A stretch of DNA of 64,000 nucleotides from JALYGY01 sp963800975 (GCA_963800975.1 CAWDDB010000020.1:213075-277074), one strand, 5' to 3'. Positions 33,970-44,318 are shown, numbered from the stretch's first letter. The notes: generated by a model from the sequence alone, not told the origin. Made by a program: numbers and translations.

Positions 33970-35340
33970 TGCCGCCCGTCGAACGCACCTTGGCAACCGA
34001 CGTGGTCGTGGTGGGGGGTGGCGCCTGCGGCATGGCGGCGGCCATAGCGGCGAGGCAACAAGGAGCGGAGGTACTCTTGCTGGAGAAAGAGCCGGACCTT
34101 GGAGGCAACGCGGCCCTCAGCACCGGCTCGGTTCCCGCCGCTTACACGCGCTTCCAGGCGGCGGCCGGCGTGGAAGACTCCCCGGAGAAGATGGCCGAAG
34201 ACATAATGCGTCAGACCGGCCACATGACCGACAAGGAGCTCGTGCTGCACCTTTGTCGGGAATCGAGCGGGTTGATCGACTGGCTGGTCGACTCCCTGAG
34301 GGTGGAGCTGTACCTCGTGACCGACTATGTGCACGTCGGCCACTCCGTGCATCGGCTGCACGCTCCCGCCTCCAGGGAGGGAGCGGACCTCGTCAGGGAC
34401 CTGCGAGGGACGATGGAGGAGTTCGAGATCCCCTTCAAGGTTGGGACCCCCGTGACCGGGGTGCTGACCTCGGACAACGGGAGCGCTGTTGGGCGTCGAA
34501 GCCGGCCAGAATTTGCGTGTCGAGGCGCGGAAGGTGATCCTGGCTTCCAACGGGTTCGCCGCCAACCGGAAGATGCTCCGGCGCTACTGCCCTGAGATAG
34601 CGGACGCGCCGTACTTCGGTGCCCCGGGTAACACGGGCGAGGGGATCGAGTGGGGCGAGGAGCTGGGGGGCGTTACCGAGCACATGGGGGCGTACCAGGG
34701 GTACGCGGCGGTATGCGAGAACGGGATACTCGTCTCCTGGACCACGGTGGAGAAGGGCGGGATCGTGGTAGACGAGGAGGGACGCCGCTTCGGTGACGAA
34801 ACGAGCGGGTACTCCGCGTTCGTCCCGGAGGTGCAGCGCCACACCGACGGGCCGATCTACGTGATCTTCGACCGGAGGATCATGGAGTCCGTGCGGGACC
34901 GCGAGCCCCGTTTCAAGGGACTGGTCGAGGGGGGCTTCGTCAAGGAAGCGGCCACGCTGAGCGCGCTGGCTTCGCTCCACGGCATGCCGCGGGACAACCT
35001 CGAAGAGACGCTCTCCCGTTACGAAGACGCAGCGGGCACGGGTGCCGACGAGTTCGGCAGGGAAGGCTTCGGGTCGGCCCCGCTCCGGTACCCGCTGTAC
35101 ATCGTCCGGGCATCGACCGGTCTCTTCCACACTCAGGGAGGTCTGAGGATAAACACGAACGCCCAGCCCCTCCGCGCCGATGGGAGCCCAATAGAGAACC
35201 TTTACGCGGGGGGCGGAGTGGCCGTGGGGATCTCCGGTCCCGACGGTGGCAGGGGCTACGCGTCCGGCAACGGGCTGCTGACCGCCCTCGGGTGGGGCAA
35301 GATCGCCGGAGAGCAGGCGGGCGCCTCGGTGGGAAGGTGA
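33969..35340 (+). pseudogene. FAD-dependent fumarate-reductase-like dehydrogenase, frameshifted
   Basis: The FAD-binding motif is VVVGGGACGMAAAIAA near residue 12, followed by EKEPDLGGNAALSTGS, as in fumarate reductase/tricarballylate dehydrogenase/ketosteroid dehydrogenase flavoproteins. The first frame breaks near 34487. The protein continues one base on (LGVEAGQNLRVEARKVILA) through the substrate domain to the C-terminal FAD site (NLYAGGGVAVGISGPDGGRGY) and stops at 35340. Removing one base restores about 456 residues. It overlaps the MmgE/PrpD genes on both sides by one base, so it belongs to the operon. It is a paralog of the intact gene at 44319. Confidence 0.85.
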
Positions 35341-36757
35341 TGGTGACCACCATCGCCTACGGGCTCGCGGAGAGGGCGCTGGCTCTCTCCTTCGAGGACA
35401 TCCCGGAGGCTGTGTTGAGGCACGCCAAGCTGCACCTGCTGGACTCCCTGGGGGTGGCCCTCGCCGCGGCGGCCACGGAGTCAGGCGAGGGGATCACACG
35501 CGCCGCCCGGTCACTCGGCGGTGGCGACGAGGCCACGGGGATTGGGACCCCCGAGCGGCTGCCGGCCCCCTCGGCGGCGCTGGTCAACGGCTCCCTGATC
35601 CACGCGCTCGAGTACGACGACACCCACACGGGCTCGATCATCCACGGCAGTTCCGTGGTGGTGCCGGGCGTCTTGGCGGCGGCGGAGCAGAACGGGGCCA
35701 ACGGCGAGGAGCTCCTTACCTCGCTCGTGCTGGGATGGGAGACGCTAATCCGGCTAGGGCTGGTCGCGCCCGGTGCCTTCCAGGCGCGCGGGTTCCACAC
35801 CACCGGGGTCTGCGGCGGCTTCGCCTCGGCCCTGGTTGTCGGCCGACTCGCCGGGCTCTCCGCTCCTCAGCTGGTCTCCGCGCTCGGGATCGCCGGGAGC
35901 CAGGCTTCCGGGCTCTTTGAGTACGTCGTGGGCGGCGCCTCGGTGAAGGGCGTCCACCCGGGCTGGGCCGCGCACAACGGCATCGTCGCGACCCGGCTCG
36001 CCGGCTGCGGCGTCTCCGGCCCGGAGACCGTGTTCGAGGGACGCTTCGGCTTCTACAGTACGCACACGGATCGCCGCCCGGAAGAGTTGCCGCTGCACGA
36101 ACTGTACCGCGACGTGGGCGAACGCTGGCATACGACCGAGATGTCGTTCAAACCGTACCCGTGCTGCCACTTCAACCACGCCTTCCTCGACTGCGCGGCG
36201 CAGCTGGTATCGGAAGGCCTGAAGGGTGAGGAGGTCGAAGAGGTGGTGTGCTACGTCGCACCGGAGATCGTACCGGTCGTGTGCGAGCCACGCGAGGCGA
36301 AGGCGTCCCCGCGTAGCGGCTACGAGGCCAGGTTCAGCCTCCCATACTGCGTCGCCGCCATGCTCTGCCACGGCGAGGTGGGCCTCGACACCTTCTCCCG
36401 CGAGAACGCCGCGGACGGGCGCCTGCTCGAGCTGGCGCAGCGCGTGCGCTACGAACCCGACGCGAAAACGGGCTACCCGGAGGTCTTCCCGGGCAGCCTG
36501 GAGGTTCGCACCAGGGACGGCCGCATGCTCCACAGCAAGGTCGAGGTCAATCGTGGTGGACCGCGCAACCCGATGCCTGATGACCGAGATCATCCAGAAG
36601 TTCCGGGATAACGCCCTGCGCGCGCTCGGCTCGCACAGCGTCGAAGGTGTGTTGGAGACGGTACGGAGCCTCGAAGAGGCGGACGATCCGCGCCCGCTGT
36701 GCGAGTTGCTGAGGGCCAGCCGAGGAGCGGAGTCCCACCTTACGGGTAAGGAGCGAC
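35340..36757 (+). pseudogene. MmgE/PrpD family protein (second paralog), frameshifted near its C-terminus
   Basis: The ATG at 35340 overlaps the preceding stop (TGATG). Landmarks are LHLLDSLGVALAAA, HALEYDDTHTGSIIHGSSVVVP (split here by family-typical His/Asp residues), HPGWAAHNGI and FKPYPCCHFNHAFLD. At about 36584 one extra C breaks the frame: the written frame ends at 36611, but the normal C-terminus (EIIQKFRDNALRALG) continues one base later. In the corrected frame there is no stop before the GntR gene, so the end given here is approximate. About 460 residues are expected. It is about as similar to PrpD-type dehydratases as the first paralog and may act on the same pathway. Confidence 0.85.
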
Positions 36758-36759
36758 GG

Positions 36760-37491
36760 ATGACGCAGTCACGTAAGGGCGCCGGCAACGAAGGCACGCT
36801 CCCGGATCTCCGGTCGTCCGGGTTCGAGCACATGGCCACGCGGGATTGGGTCTACCACGCCCTCCTCGAAGCCATAGTGCGCGGCCAGTTGAAGCCGGGC
36901 GCCTGGCTATCGGAGGCGAGCCTGTCCACGCAGTTGGAGGTGAGCCGCACGCCCCTGCGCGAGGCCCTGCAACGCCTCCAGTCCGACCTGCTGATCGAAA
37001 GAGGCCAGAACGGGAAGCTGTACGTGAGGGGCCTTTCGGGCAAGGAGGCAAGCGACCTGTACGCCGTGCGCGCCTCATTGGAAGAACTGACCGTCGAGGA
37101 GGCGGCAGCCAACTTGACGGCGGCCAAACTGGCAACCCTGGAAGAGACCCTCGAACGAATGCGGTCGGCGATCGAGCAGGTCGAGGACGTTGCCGAGGGA
37201 GGAAGGGATTTCCACGACGTGCTCCTGGAGATCGCCGGAAACGAGATCACGAGCTGGACGCTTGGGCAGCTCAAGCCGCACATAGACCGTTACCGATTCC
37301 TCAGCACCCGGACCAGCCAGGAGCGCGCCATGCAAGCCGTCCGGGAGCACGAGGAGATCTACGCGTCGCTGCGCGACGGCGAAGTCGAAGCCGCGAAAGC
37401 GGCCATGAGACGGCACATCGAGAAGGGCAGGGAGACCGTGCTGACAGCTCTTGCGGCCTCTCCCGAGCCCCAGGGAGGTGGGACGGAGTGA
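36760..37491 (+). CDS. GntR family (FCD domain) transcriptional regulator
   Basis: This 243-residue regulator has a winged helix at about residues 28-95 (VYHALLEAIVRGQLKPG, SLSTQLEVSRTPLREALQRLQ) and an all-helical FCD ligand domain (LYAVRASLEELTVEEAA, DFHDVLLEIAGNEI, HEEIYASLRDGEVEAA) that usually binds a metal and a carboxylate. The start is ATG at 36760 with AAGGAG eight bases upstream. Its stop overlaps the next gene's GTG. It is intact although genes on both sides carry indels. The GTATAC triplet at 32513-32536 is the likely operator. Confidence 0.92.
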   Translation: MTQSRKGAGNEGTLPDLRSSGFEHMATRDWVYHALLEAIVRGQLKPGAWLSEASLSTQLEVSRTPLREALQRLQSDLLIERGQNGKLYVRGLSGKEASDLYAVRASLEELTVEEAAANLTAAKLATLEETLERMRSAIEQVEDVAEGGRDFHDVLLEIAGNEITSWTLGQLKPHIDRYRFLSTRTSQERAMQAVREHEEIYASLRDGEVEAAKAAMRRHIEKGRETVLTALAASPEPQGGGTE

Positions 37492-38858
37492 GGGCCGACA
37501 TGGCGATCAAGAACGGGCGGGTGGTGTTCCCGGGCGAGGGCGTTACACCCACCGACATCGCCGTGCGCGATGGCAAGATAGCGGCCGTACTTGCGCCCGG
37601 GCAGACGCTCGAAGCGGACCAGACCATCGACGCCGGCGGGTTGACTGTGTTCCCGGGAATCGTGGACCCACACACCCACCTGACCATGGGCGACTCTCCG
37701 GAACCGTACCTGACAGAGACGAGGAGCGCCGCGATCGGCGGCGTGACCAGCGGTCTTGACCTACCTGTTCCAGTCGACCCCCTACGCCGACCTCTTCGAG
37801 AGGGAACACGAATCCACCGAATCTCAGGCGTACGTGGACGTCGGTTTCCACTTCGGGGCCGTTACCGACGAGCAGCGGGCAGGAGCTTGGCCGCTACGCT
37901 GACGAGTACGGCGTCACCTCCTACAAGTTCTTCATGAGCTTCCGAGGCGACGAGGGTAAGTACCTCGGCATCGAGGGCGTAGACGACGGGCTCATGTACG
38001 ACTTCTTCTCCGACATAGCGCAGGAGGTCGGCGGGGTTGTCGCCACGCACCCCGAGAACATCGAGATAGTCTGGCGTCTGAGGTCGCGGCTGGTGGAGGA
38101 AGGGCGCGAAGATCTGAAGGCGTGGATGGAATCGAGGCCGGACTTTGTGGAGGCAGAGAACGTGGCGCGGGCGCTACAGGTAGCCCGCCAGACCGGCGTC
38201 ACACTCTACATCCCCCACCTGAGCTGTGCGCTCGGCCTGGAGGAGGTGCGCCGGTTCCGCGACCTTTACGACGGCTACTTCGTGGAGACGTGCCCACACT
38301 ACCTGACGCACACGTCCAACGGCGGGACCGACACGCTCGCCAAGGTGAACCCCCCTCTGCGGACGGACGAGGACCGCGCGGCGCTGTGGGAGGGGCTGGC
38401 GGATGGGAGCATACAGGTTGTCGGCTCCGACCACGTGCCGCGCCGGTCGTCGCACAAGGAGGGCGGCATCTGGAAAGCTTCAGCCGGCTTCCCGGGGCTG
38501 GCGACGCTGCTGCCTGTGCTCCTTAGCGAAGGCCACCACCGTCGCGGTCTGCCGCTGCACAGGATCGCCGAGCTCACCAGCGAGAACCCCGCCAGGATCT
38601 ACGGCCTGTACCCCGAGAAGGGGACGATACGGGTCGGCAGCGACGCCGATTTGACGTTGGTGGACCTTGACCTCGAACGGCGAGGTCAGGGCCGAAGACC
38701 TCGGCTCGTATTGCGACTTCTCCCTCTACGAGGGGTGGGATCTCAAGGGGTGGCCCGTGGCGACGATATCGCGCGGCAAGGTGGTCTACGGCGACGGCAA
38801 GCTGGAGGGGGAGCCCGGTTGGGGCCGCTATCTGCACAGAACCAGAGTGGGAGCGTAG
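37488..38858 (+). pseudogene. Dihydropyrimidinase/dihydroorotase-like cyclic amidohydrolase, three frameshifts
   Basis: This amidohydrolase-superfamily protein opens cyclic amides or imides with a metal pair. The start contains the metal motif DPHTHLTMGD after a beta domain (TIDAGGLTVFPGIV). Frame breaks occur near 37752, 37882 and between 38664 and 38682, each cured by removing one base. Corrected, the protein is about 456 residues and includes the Lys region YGVTSYKFFMSF, His ligands in VATHPEN and YIPHLS, and the Asp in VGSDHVPR. The GTG start at 37488 overlaps the GntR stop; ATG at 37500 is possible. It is a paralog of the dihydroorotase-like gene at 50612. Confidence 0.85.
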
Positions 38859-38861
38859 ACG

Positions 38862-39596
38862 ATGGAGAAGCGCATCTGGGACTACTACATAACCGATCGC
38901 CGACCGCAGGGTCTACGAGAAGGCCGGGTTCGGCAGCAGCGCCGGCTTCGGGAGCCGACCGGCCGTCCTCGTCATAGACGTGCAGTACAGGACGGTGGGC
39001 GAGGGCGCGAGCCGATACTGGACGCGATGGACACGTACCCGACGGCGGTCGGCGAACGCGGCTGGGCGGCCGTGGACAAGATCCGTGAGCTCCTGGCGGC
39101 GGCGCGTCCCAAGGGGGTGCCGGTCCTCTACCCCGTAGTGGAGCGGAAGGACAGGTTCGACACGGGGCGCTGGAAAGACAAGATCCCGGGGATGGACAGC
39201 GAGGAGCACAGGATCGGCCAGCGCGGGACGCAGATGGTAGAAGAGGTCGCGCCGCAGCCAGGCGACGTCGTGGTCAGCAAACGCTACGCGAGCGCCTTCT
39301 TCGGAACCCCGCTGATGACGTACCTCAACGACCTCGACGTGGACACCCTCGTCGTGACCGGATGCACCACCAGCGGATGCGTACGGGCGACGGTAATGGA
39401 TGCCTTCTCCTACGCCTTCCGGGTGATCGTGCCCGAAGACGCGGTATATGACCGCGGCGAGGCAAGCCACGCCATCAACCTCTTCGACATGAGCCAGAAG
39501 TACGCCGACGTGCTGACCACGAGCGAGGTTGATCTCGTTCCTCGAAGGGTTGCCGGCGAGCCGGCGCGGACTGTCGCAGAGGGGAGTGAGGCGTGA
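38862..39596 (+). CDS. Isochorismatase-fold amidase (N-carbamoylsarcosine/maleamate amidase type) with a shifted N-terminal segment
   Basis: This open frame of 244 residues has Lys in VVSKRYASAFFG and the nucleophile Cys in VTGCTTSGCVRATVMDAF, close to N-carbamoylsarcosine and maleamate amidohydrolases. Between about 38901 and 39007 the written frame is nonsense. Reading one base over gives the missing catalytic region (FGSRPAVLVIDVQY), with the essential Asp. So one extra base and one missing base cancel out, leaving the frame open. In operon context it would release ammonia from an amide made by the cyclic amidohydrolase before it. Its stop overlaps the next start by four bases (ATG 38862 lies just after the previous stop). 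Confidence 0.85.
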   Translation: MEKRIWDYYITDRRPQGLREGRVRQQRRLREPTGRPRHRRAVQDGGRGREPILDAMDTYPTAVGERGWAAVDKIRELLAAARPKGVPVLYPVVERKDRFDTGRWKDKIPGMDSEEHRIGQRGTQMVEEVAPQPGDVVVSKRYASAFFGTPLMTYLNDLDVDTLVVTGCTTSGCVRATVMDAFSYAFRVIVPEDAVYDRGEASHAINLFDMSQKYADVLTTSEVDLVPRRVAGEPARTVAEGSEA

Positions 39597-40667
39597 GCAC
39601 CGCCGCGAGGTTGAGGACCCTTATCTCCGGGGAACGTCTCCTCGTAGCCCCCGGGGTGCCGAATGCTCTGACGGCGATCCTCGTCGAGGAAGCGGGTTTC
39701 CCAGTGGTGTACGTCTCCGGCGCGGGGGTGTCCAACACTCAGCTAGGGGCCGCGGACGTGGGGCTCGTGTCGTTACGTGAGCTTGTCGAGCAGGTCCGCT
39801 ACGTAACGGCGGCCGTCGACGCTACCGGTGATCGCCGACGCGGATACCGGATTCGGCAACGCGATCAACGTGGTGAGGACGGTCCAGGAGCTGGAGAGTG
39901 CCGGGGCTGCCGGGATACACCTCGAAGACCAGGTCACGCCCAAGCGGTGCGGCCACTTCGAGGGGAAGCAGATCGTGTCCAAGGCGGAGATGGTCAACAA
40001 GGTGCGCGCGGCGGTGGAGGCCCGCCGGGACGAGGACTTCGTGATCATCGCGCGCACTGACGCCCGCGCGGTGGTGGGCCTCGAAGAAGCCGTCAATCGC
40101 GCCCTGGCCTACCGGGAGGCCGGGGCCGACATGATCTTCGTCGAGGCGCCGCGCAGCACCGAGGAGCTGGATGCGGTCGCTCGGGAGGTGCCCGGCCCTC
40201 TCGTCGCGAACATGGTGGAGGGCGGCAAGACCCCGCCCCAGCCCGCAGAGGTCCTGGAGAAGATGGGCTACCGGATGGTGATCTACGCCAACCTGGCGAT
40301 GCGGGCGGCCATGTTCTCGATGCAGCAGGTGCTGTCCCACCTCGCCGAGCACGGCGACAGCCTGGGGGTGACGGACAGGATCATCAGCATGGAGGAGCGC
40401 AACAGGATCACCAACCTGGCGCGGTACCGCAAGACGGAAGAGAGGTACTCTCCGAGGTACTCCCTGGAAGAGCAGATAGACAGGGGTGGCACATCCCGTA
40501 GAAAGACCGCAAGCTCCGAAAGAAAGGGAACCAATGGAAAGATTAGGCGGAGAACACAGGGGGAGCACTTCGTCGGCGAAGAAGGTGGCGCTAGCGAGCC
40601 TCGTCGGCACCACCATCGAGTGGTACGACTACTTTATCTACGGGACCACGGCGGCGCTTGTCTTTAA
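39593..40667 (+). pseudogene. Isocitrate lyase/PEP mutase family lyase (PrpB-like), frameshifted
   Basis: This is a TIM-barrel lyase of the methylisocitrate lyase/dimethylmalate lyase group, which splits a C-C bond in a hydroxy-acid. It opens at GTG 39593 (TLISGERLLVAPGVPNALTA) and breaks near 39821 by one extra base. The next frame gives IADADTGFGNAIN (metal site) and TPKRCGHFEGK with the catalytic Cys that marks lyases rather than PEP mutases. The C-terminal frame stays open over the start of the MFS gene to 40667, so another indel near 40490-40530 is likely. A lyase next to MmgE/PrpD genes mirrors the prpB-prpD pairing of the methylcitrate cycle, but no citrate synthase is present. Confidence 0.85.
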
Positions 40668-41898
40668 CCAGCTCTTCTTCCCGGGGTTCAGCCCCCTCGC
40701 TGGGACGCTCGCCGCCTTCGCGACTTTCGCGGTCGGCTTCTTCGCCCGCCCGCTGGGCGGCGTGATCTTCGGGCACTTCGGCGACAGGATCGGCCGAAAG
40801 ACGATGCTCGTGCTTGACGCTGCTGCTGATGGGCGGGGCGACGTTCCTGATCGGGCTGCTGCCGACCTTCGAGACCATCGGCGTGCTGGGCCCCGATCTT
40901 GCTCGTCACCTGCGCATAGTGCAGGGGCTCGGCCTCGGCGGCGAGTGGGGCGGCGCCGCGTTGATGGCCTCCGAACACTCTCCCCCGAACCGCCGGGGTT
41001 TCTACGCCAGCTCGGTCCAGATGGGAGCCGCAGGCGGGCTGATCATCTCCGCGGGCGTGATCGCCGCCGTTTCGGCGCTGATGACCGAGGCGCAGTTCGT
41101 CGCCTGGGGATGGCGTATCCCGTTCTTGGCGAGCATAATCCTCATAGCCGTTGGCGCGTTCATCAGGTTCCAGATCGCCGAGTCCGAAGCTTTCATACGC
41201 CTGAAAGAAGCCGGCGCCGAGGCGCGCATGCCGATCGTAGAGGTGTTCCGCACGCGCCCCAAGAACGTCCTCCTGGCCGCGGGCACCTCCGGCGCGCAAC
41301 AACGTAGTCTTCTACACCGTCTCCGTCTTCACCGTCTCCTACGGCGTCTCGCAGCTGGGCCAGTCCCAGGGCACGATGCTGACGTTACCAGCTCCTGGTC
41401 GCCCTGGTCTACTTCTTCACCATCCCGCTCTTCGGCGCGCTCTCCGACCGCATCGGCCGGCGCACGATGATCATGGCGGGCATGGTAACGATGGCCTTGT
41501 TCTCCTTCCCGTACTTCTGGCTGGTGGACACCGGGAGCGGGCCGGTGATACTGCTGGCGATGGTGCTCGCGCTCTCCGTCTTCCAGTCCGCCGCCTACGC
41601 GCCGCAGTCCGCCTTTATCCCCGAGCTTTTCGACACCCGCGTCCGCTACAGCGGCGCCGCGCTCGGCTACAACCTGGCGACCATGATCTTCGGGGGCACA
41701 GCCCCGTTTATCGCCACCGCGCTCTTCGCGTGGGCCGGCGAGAACTCGTGGGCGATCTCGGCTTACGTGATCGTCATCTGCTTAGTGAGCTTCGTGTCCG
41801 TGTACCTGGCAACGGAGACCCCGATGGTCCGGGAGAATACCGACCGGACGCACGAACCAAGCGTCACCGCGAACCCGCGCCAGGAGCCTGCCGGCTAG
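40534..41898 (+). pseudogene. MHS-family MFS transporter, multiple frameshifts
   Basis: This is a metabolite:H+ symporter (shikimate/citrate/alpha-ketoglutarate type) judged from LVGTTIEWYDYFIYGTTAAL, RPLGGVIFGHFGDRIGRK and LGLGGEWGGAALM. Frame breaks lie near 40815, 41296 and 41386 (one extra base each). A short shifted patch lies at about 40889-40910, where one extra and one missing base cancel. Corrected, it has about 454 residues and 12 helices. The second half includes GALSDRIGRR and PELFDTRVRYSGAALGYNL. The ATG start at 40534 has AGAAAGGG before it. It is the likely uptake carrier for the organic acid used by this operon. Confidence 0.87.
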
Positions 41899-41956
41899 TG
41901 GCGGGAACTTCGATACCAACACCCGCGTCTTTGTTCGAGAGCCGGGAGGCGAGGTC

Positions 41957-42307
41957 TTGTACGTGAAGAGCTGGGCCGCGTTCCCCGAGGTAGAGGTATT
42001 GCCGAACAACCACCGCACCTCCGTGGCCGGCCTGGAAGTGGGCGTGAACCGCATCCGGTGGGTCCATCCCACCTCCACGCCCGACCACCGCCACGACGAT
42101 GCGGAGCAGGTGATCCTGATGCTCTCGGGCCGGATAGAGATGACGATAGACGGCGACAGGTTCGAGATGGCCGAGGGCGACGTAGCGATGATTCCGAAAC
42201 ACACACCCCACCACGGGCGCACGCTGGGCGATGACGCCGTGTTCTACGAGGTGTTCGCCCCGCTGAGGGTCCAAAACCTGGTCGGGTTTATAGGAAAGGT
42301 GTTCTAG
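41957..42307 (+). CDS. Cupin domain protein
   Basis: This 116-residue single cupin has the metal-binding His cluster DHRHDDAEQV (about 43-52) and second motif GDVAMIPKHTPHHGR (about 74-88). Small cupins of this type act as isomerases, dioxygenases or sugar/acid binding proteins. The start is TTG at 41957, with GGGAGGCGAGG just upstream. The stop overlaps the MBL start by one base. Co-occurrence with a lyase and MmgE/PrpD genes suggests a role in the same pathway; no specific activity can be named. Confidence 0.85.
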   Translation: MYVKSWAAFPEVEVLPNNHRTSVAGLEVGVNRIRWVHPTSTPDHRHDDAEQVILMLSGRIEMTIDGDRFEMAEGDVAMIPKHTPHHGRTLGDDAVFYEVFAPLRVQNLVGFIGKVF

Positions 42308-43176
42308 TGGAGCAGATTACTTCCGGCGTCTTCGTCGAGACGGGGAACCTGGGGTCGAACGACTCGATCATCGTTTCCCACGAAGGCACGGTCCTGATCG
42401 ACGCCCCGCACAAGCCTACCGACGCGGCGCGCTGGCGTGACACCGCTGCCGGGTTCGGCGAGGTCCGCTACCTGGTCCACACCGACCACCACATAGACCA
42501 CACCCTGGGCAACTTCCAGCTGCCAGGAACCGTCGTGTCGCACTCCGTTACCAGGCGCAGGATGGCCGAGGAGTACCCCTCGTGGGACTACGTCAGGGAC
42601 CTCCTCTCCGTCATCGACCCGGGGGGGCTGGACCTCATGCCGGACCTCTGGCCGAGGCTGCCGACCGTCACGTTCGACGACGGGATGCGGCTGCACGTGG
42701 GCGACGCCACGGTGGAGCTTATCCATATGCCAGGACATACGGCCAACAGCATCGTCGCCTACCTCCCGGAGCAGGGGGTGCTGTTCAGCGGCGACAACGT
42801 CTGCGAGGCTGGCCTGCCGTCTTTCCTGGACGCGGACGTAGGATCGTGGTTCGACTCCCTGGACCGCATAGCCGCCCTGGACTTCGAGTTCCTGGTGCCC
42901 GGGCACGGCGAGGTGGGGACGAAGGAGACGGTCGGTGCGTTTCGGGACCAGGCCAGGGACCTCGTCCAGAGGGTCGAGGAGGCGGTCCGGGAGGGGATGA
43001 CCCAGGACGAGGCGGCGGATAGCATCGGGTTCGAGGACAGGATACACAGCGCGACCCCCTCCTACGTTGGCTACCCGGACTACCTGATCGAACAGTTCCA
43101 GCGCAGGAGCGTTCTGAGCATCTACGATCAGCTGACGCGCGATGAACGGCACTCGATCCTCCCTCGGAACCCGTAG
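42307..43176 (+). CDS. MBL-fold metallo-hydrolase, variant metal motif
   Basis: This 289-residue protein has the metallo-beta-lactamase fold: strand TVLIDAPHKP, metal motif LVHTDHHIDHTLG (about 57-69), IHMPGHTANS (about 141) and LFSGDNV (about 159), then VPGHGEV. The standard HxHxDH motif appears as DHHIDH, so the first His ligand position is Asp. This is a known variation in some subgroups but may change metal binding. GTG at 42307 overlaps the cupin stop. Many such proteins in catabolic operons hydrolyse lactones or thioesters; the role here is unknown. Confidence 0.88.
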   Translation: MEQITSGVFVETGNLGSNDSIIVSHEGTVLIDAPHKPTDAARWRDTAAGFGEVRYLVHTDHHIDHTLGNFQLPGTVVSHSVTRRRMAEEYPSWDYVRDLLSVIDPGGLDLMPDLWPRLPTVTFDDGMRLHVGDATVELIHMPGHTANSIVAYLPEQGVLFSGDNVCEAGLPSFLDADVGSWFDSLDRIAALDFEFLVPGHGEVGTKETVGAFRDQARDLVQRVEEAVREGMTQDEAADSIGFEDRIHSATPSYVGYPDYLIEQFQRRSVLSIYDQLTRDERHSILPRNP

Positions 43177-43310
43177 GTGGGCAGCCGGACACGAAACATC
43201 AAGGCGCACCCGCCGACCTACCGGCCGATCGACCCGCCAGATCTCTCCCCCGCTTCGTGCCTAACGACCGGCACGTTCGCGGACATCCGGCCCATCGTCG
43301 GGGCTTCGTC

Positions 43311-44279
43311 GTGAGGGTACCGGAGGTGCTGCTGGTGTCGCTCGGCGGAACAATAGCCGGTGTCCCCGACAAGCTGGGACGGAACGCGCCTGCGCGATCG
43401 GCGGCGGATCTGCTGGCCTCCGCCCCCGGCGCGGAGACCCTAGCCGAGATACGCGCCGCCGACATCGATCAGATACCCAGCCGGGCGGTCTTGCCCTCCG
43501 ACATGCACGCGCTAGCACGCGAAATCCGCCGTGGCGTCGAAGAAGGCTGCGACGGAGTAGTCGTCACCCACGGCACCGACACGATGGAGGAGACCGCCTA
43601 CGCCCTGGCGCTGATGCTTGACCGTCGCGTCCCCATGGTCCTGACGGGGGCGATGCGTCCGGGCCACGAGCCCGGCGCTGACGGCCCGGCGAACCTGCTG
43701 GCCGCGCTGCGGGTCGCCGCTACCCCCGAGGCGGCGCTGCTTGGCCCGGTGATCGTCGTGCAAGATGAGATACACGCGGCCCGCTGGGTGACCAAATTTC
43801 ATACCTCCCGCGTGGCCGCATTCGCCTCGCCCGGCTTTGGGCCGGTCGGGACCGTGGCCGAGGGACGGGTACGACTGCACGTGGATTCCGTCGCGTCCGA
43901 GTTCGTGGGCTTCCCCGAGGAGCTGGCGCGCAGGGTCGAGCTCGTGTGGGTCGCGGCCGGGTCCGACGGCGTACTCGTCGAGGCGGCGGCCGCCGTCGGC
44001 GACGGTCTGGTGGTCGCCGGTACCGGAGGCGGGCACGTGCCGCCGGCCATGGCCGCCTCTCTCCAGAACGCCGTCGAGGGCGGGCTCCCGGTGGTGCTGG
44101 CGAGCCGGTGCGCCAGCGGGGCGGTGCTAGAGGAGACCTACGGCGGTATCGGCTCGGAGACGCACCTGCGATCTGTGGGGCTCATCCCTGCCGGCACGCT
44201 GGCGCCGCTAAAAGCCAGGCTGCGCCTGATGGTCGCCCTCGGCATGGGCAAGAGCCCCGCCGAGGTCTTCCCCGCATGA
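43311..44279 (+). CDS. Asparaginase/glutaminase family protein
   Basis: This protein has about 322 residues from GTG 43311. The first catalytic Thr lies in VSLGGTIAGVPD (about residue 13) and the second motif is VVTHGTDTMEETA (about 88-100). Residues VLTGAMRPGHEPGADGPANLL and FHTSRVAAFASPGFGPVG match the family. Asparaginases hydrolyse asparagine, glutamine or related amides. In this operon it could instead hydrolyse a pathway amide. An in-frame upstream start at 43257 lacks a ribosome site, so 43311 is preferred. It lies 39 bp ahead of the TcuA-like gene. Confidence 0.9.
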   Translation: MRVPEVLLVSLGGTIAGVPDKLGRNAPARSAADLLASAPGAETLAEIRAADIDQIPSRAVLPSDMHALAREIRRGVEEGCDGVVVTHGTDTMEETAYALALMLDRRVPMVLTGAMRPGHEPGADGPANLLAALRVAATPEAALLGPVIVVQDEIHAARWVTKFHTSRVAAFASPGFGPVGTVAEGRVRLHVDSVASEFVGFPEELARRVELVWVAAGSDGVLVEAAAAVGDGLVVAGTGGGHVPPAMAASLQNAVEGGLPVVLASRCASGAVLEETYGGIGSETHLRSVGLIPAGTLAPLKARLRLMVALGMGKSPAEVFPA

Positions 44280-44318
44280 TACGTTTTTCTCGGCACTCAC
44301 CATCGCATTAGGAGGATC

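Noticed and set aside
40814..41470. Separate short MFS gene
   Set aside because: It is the middle part of the frameshifted MHS carrier, not an independent protein.
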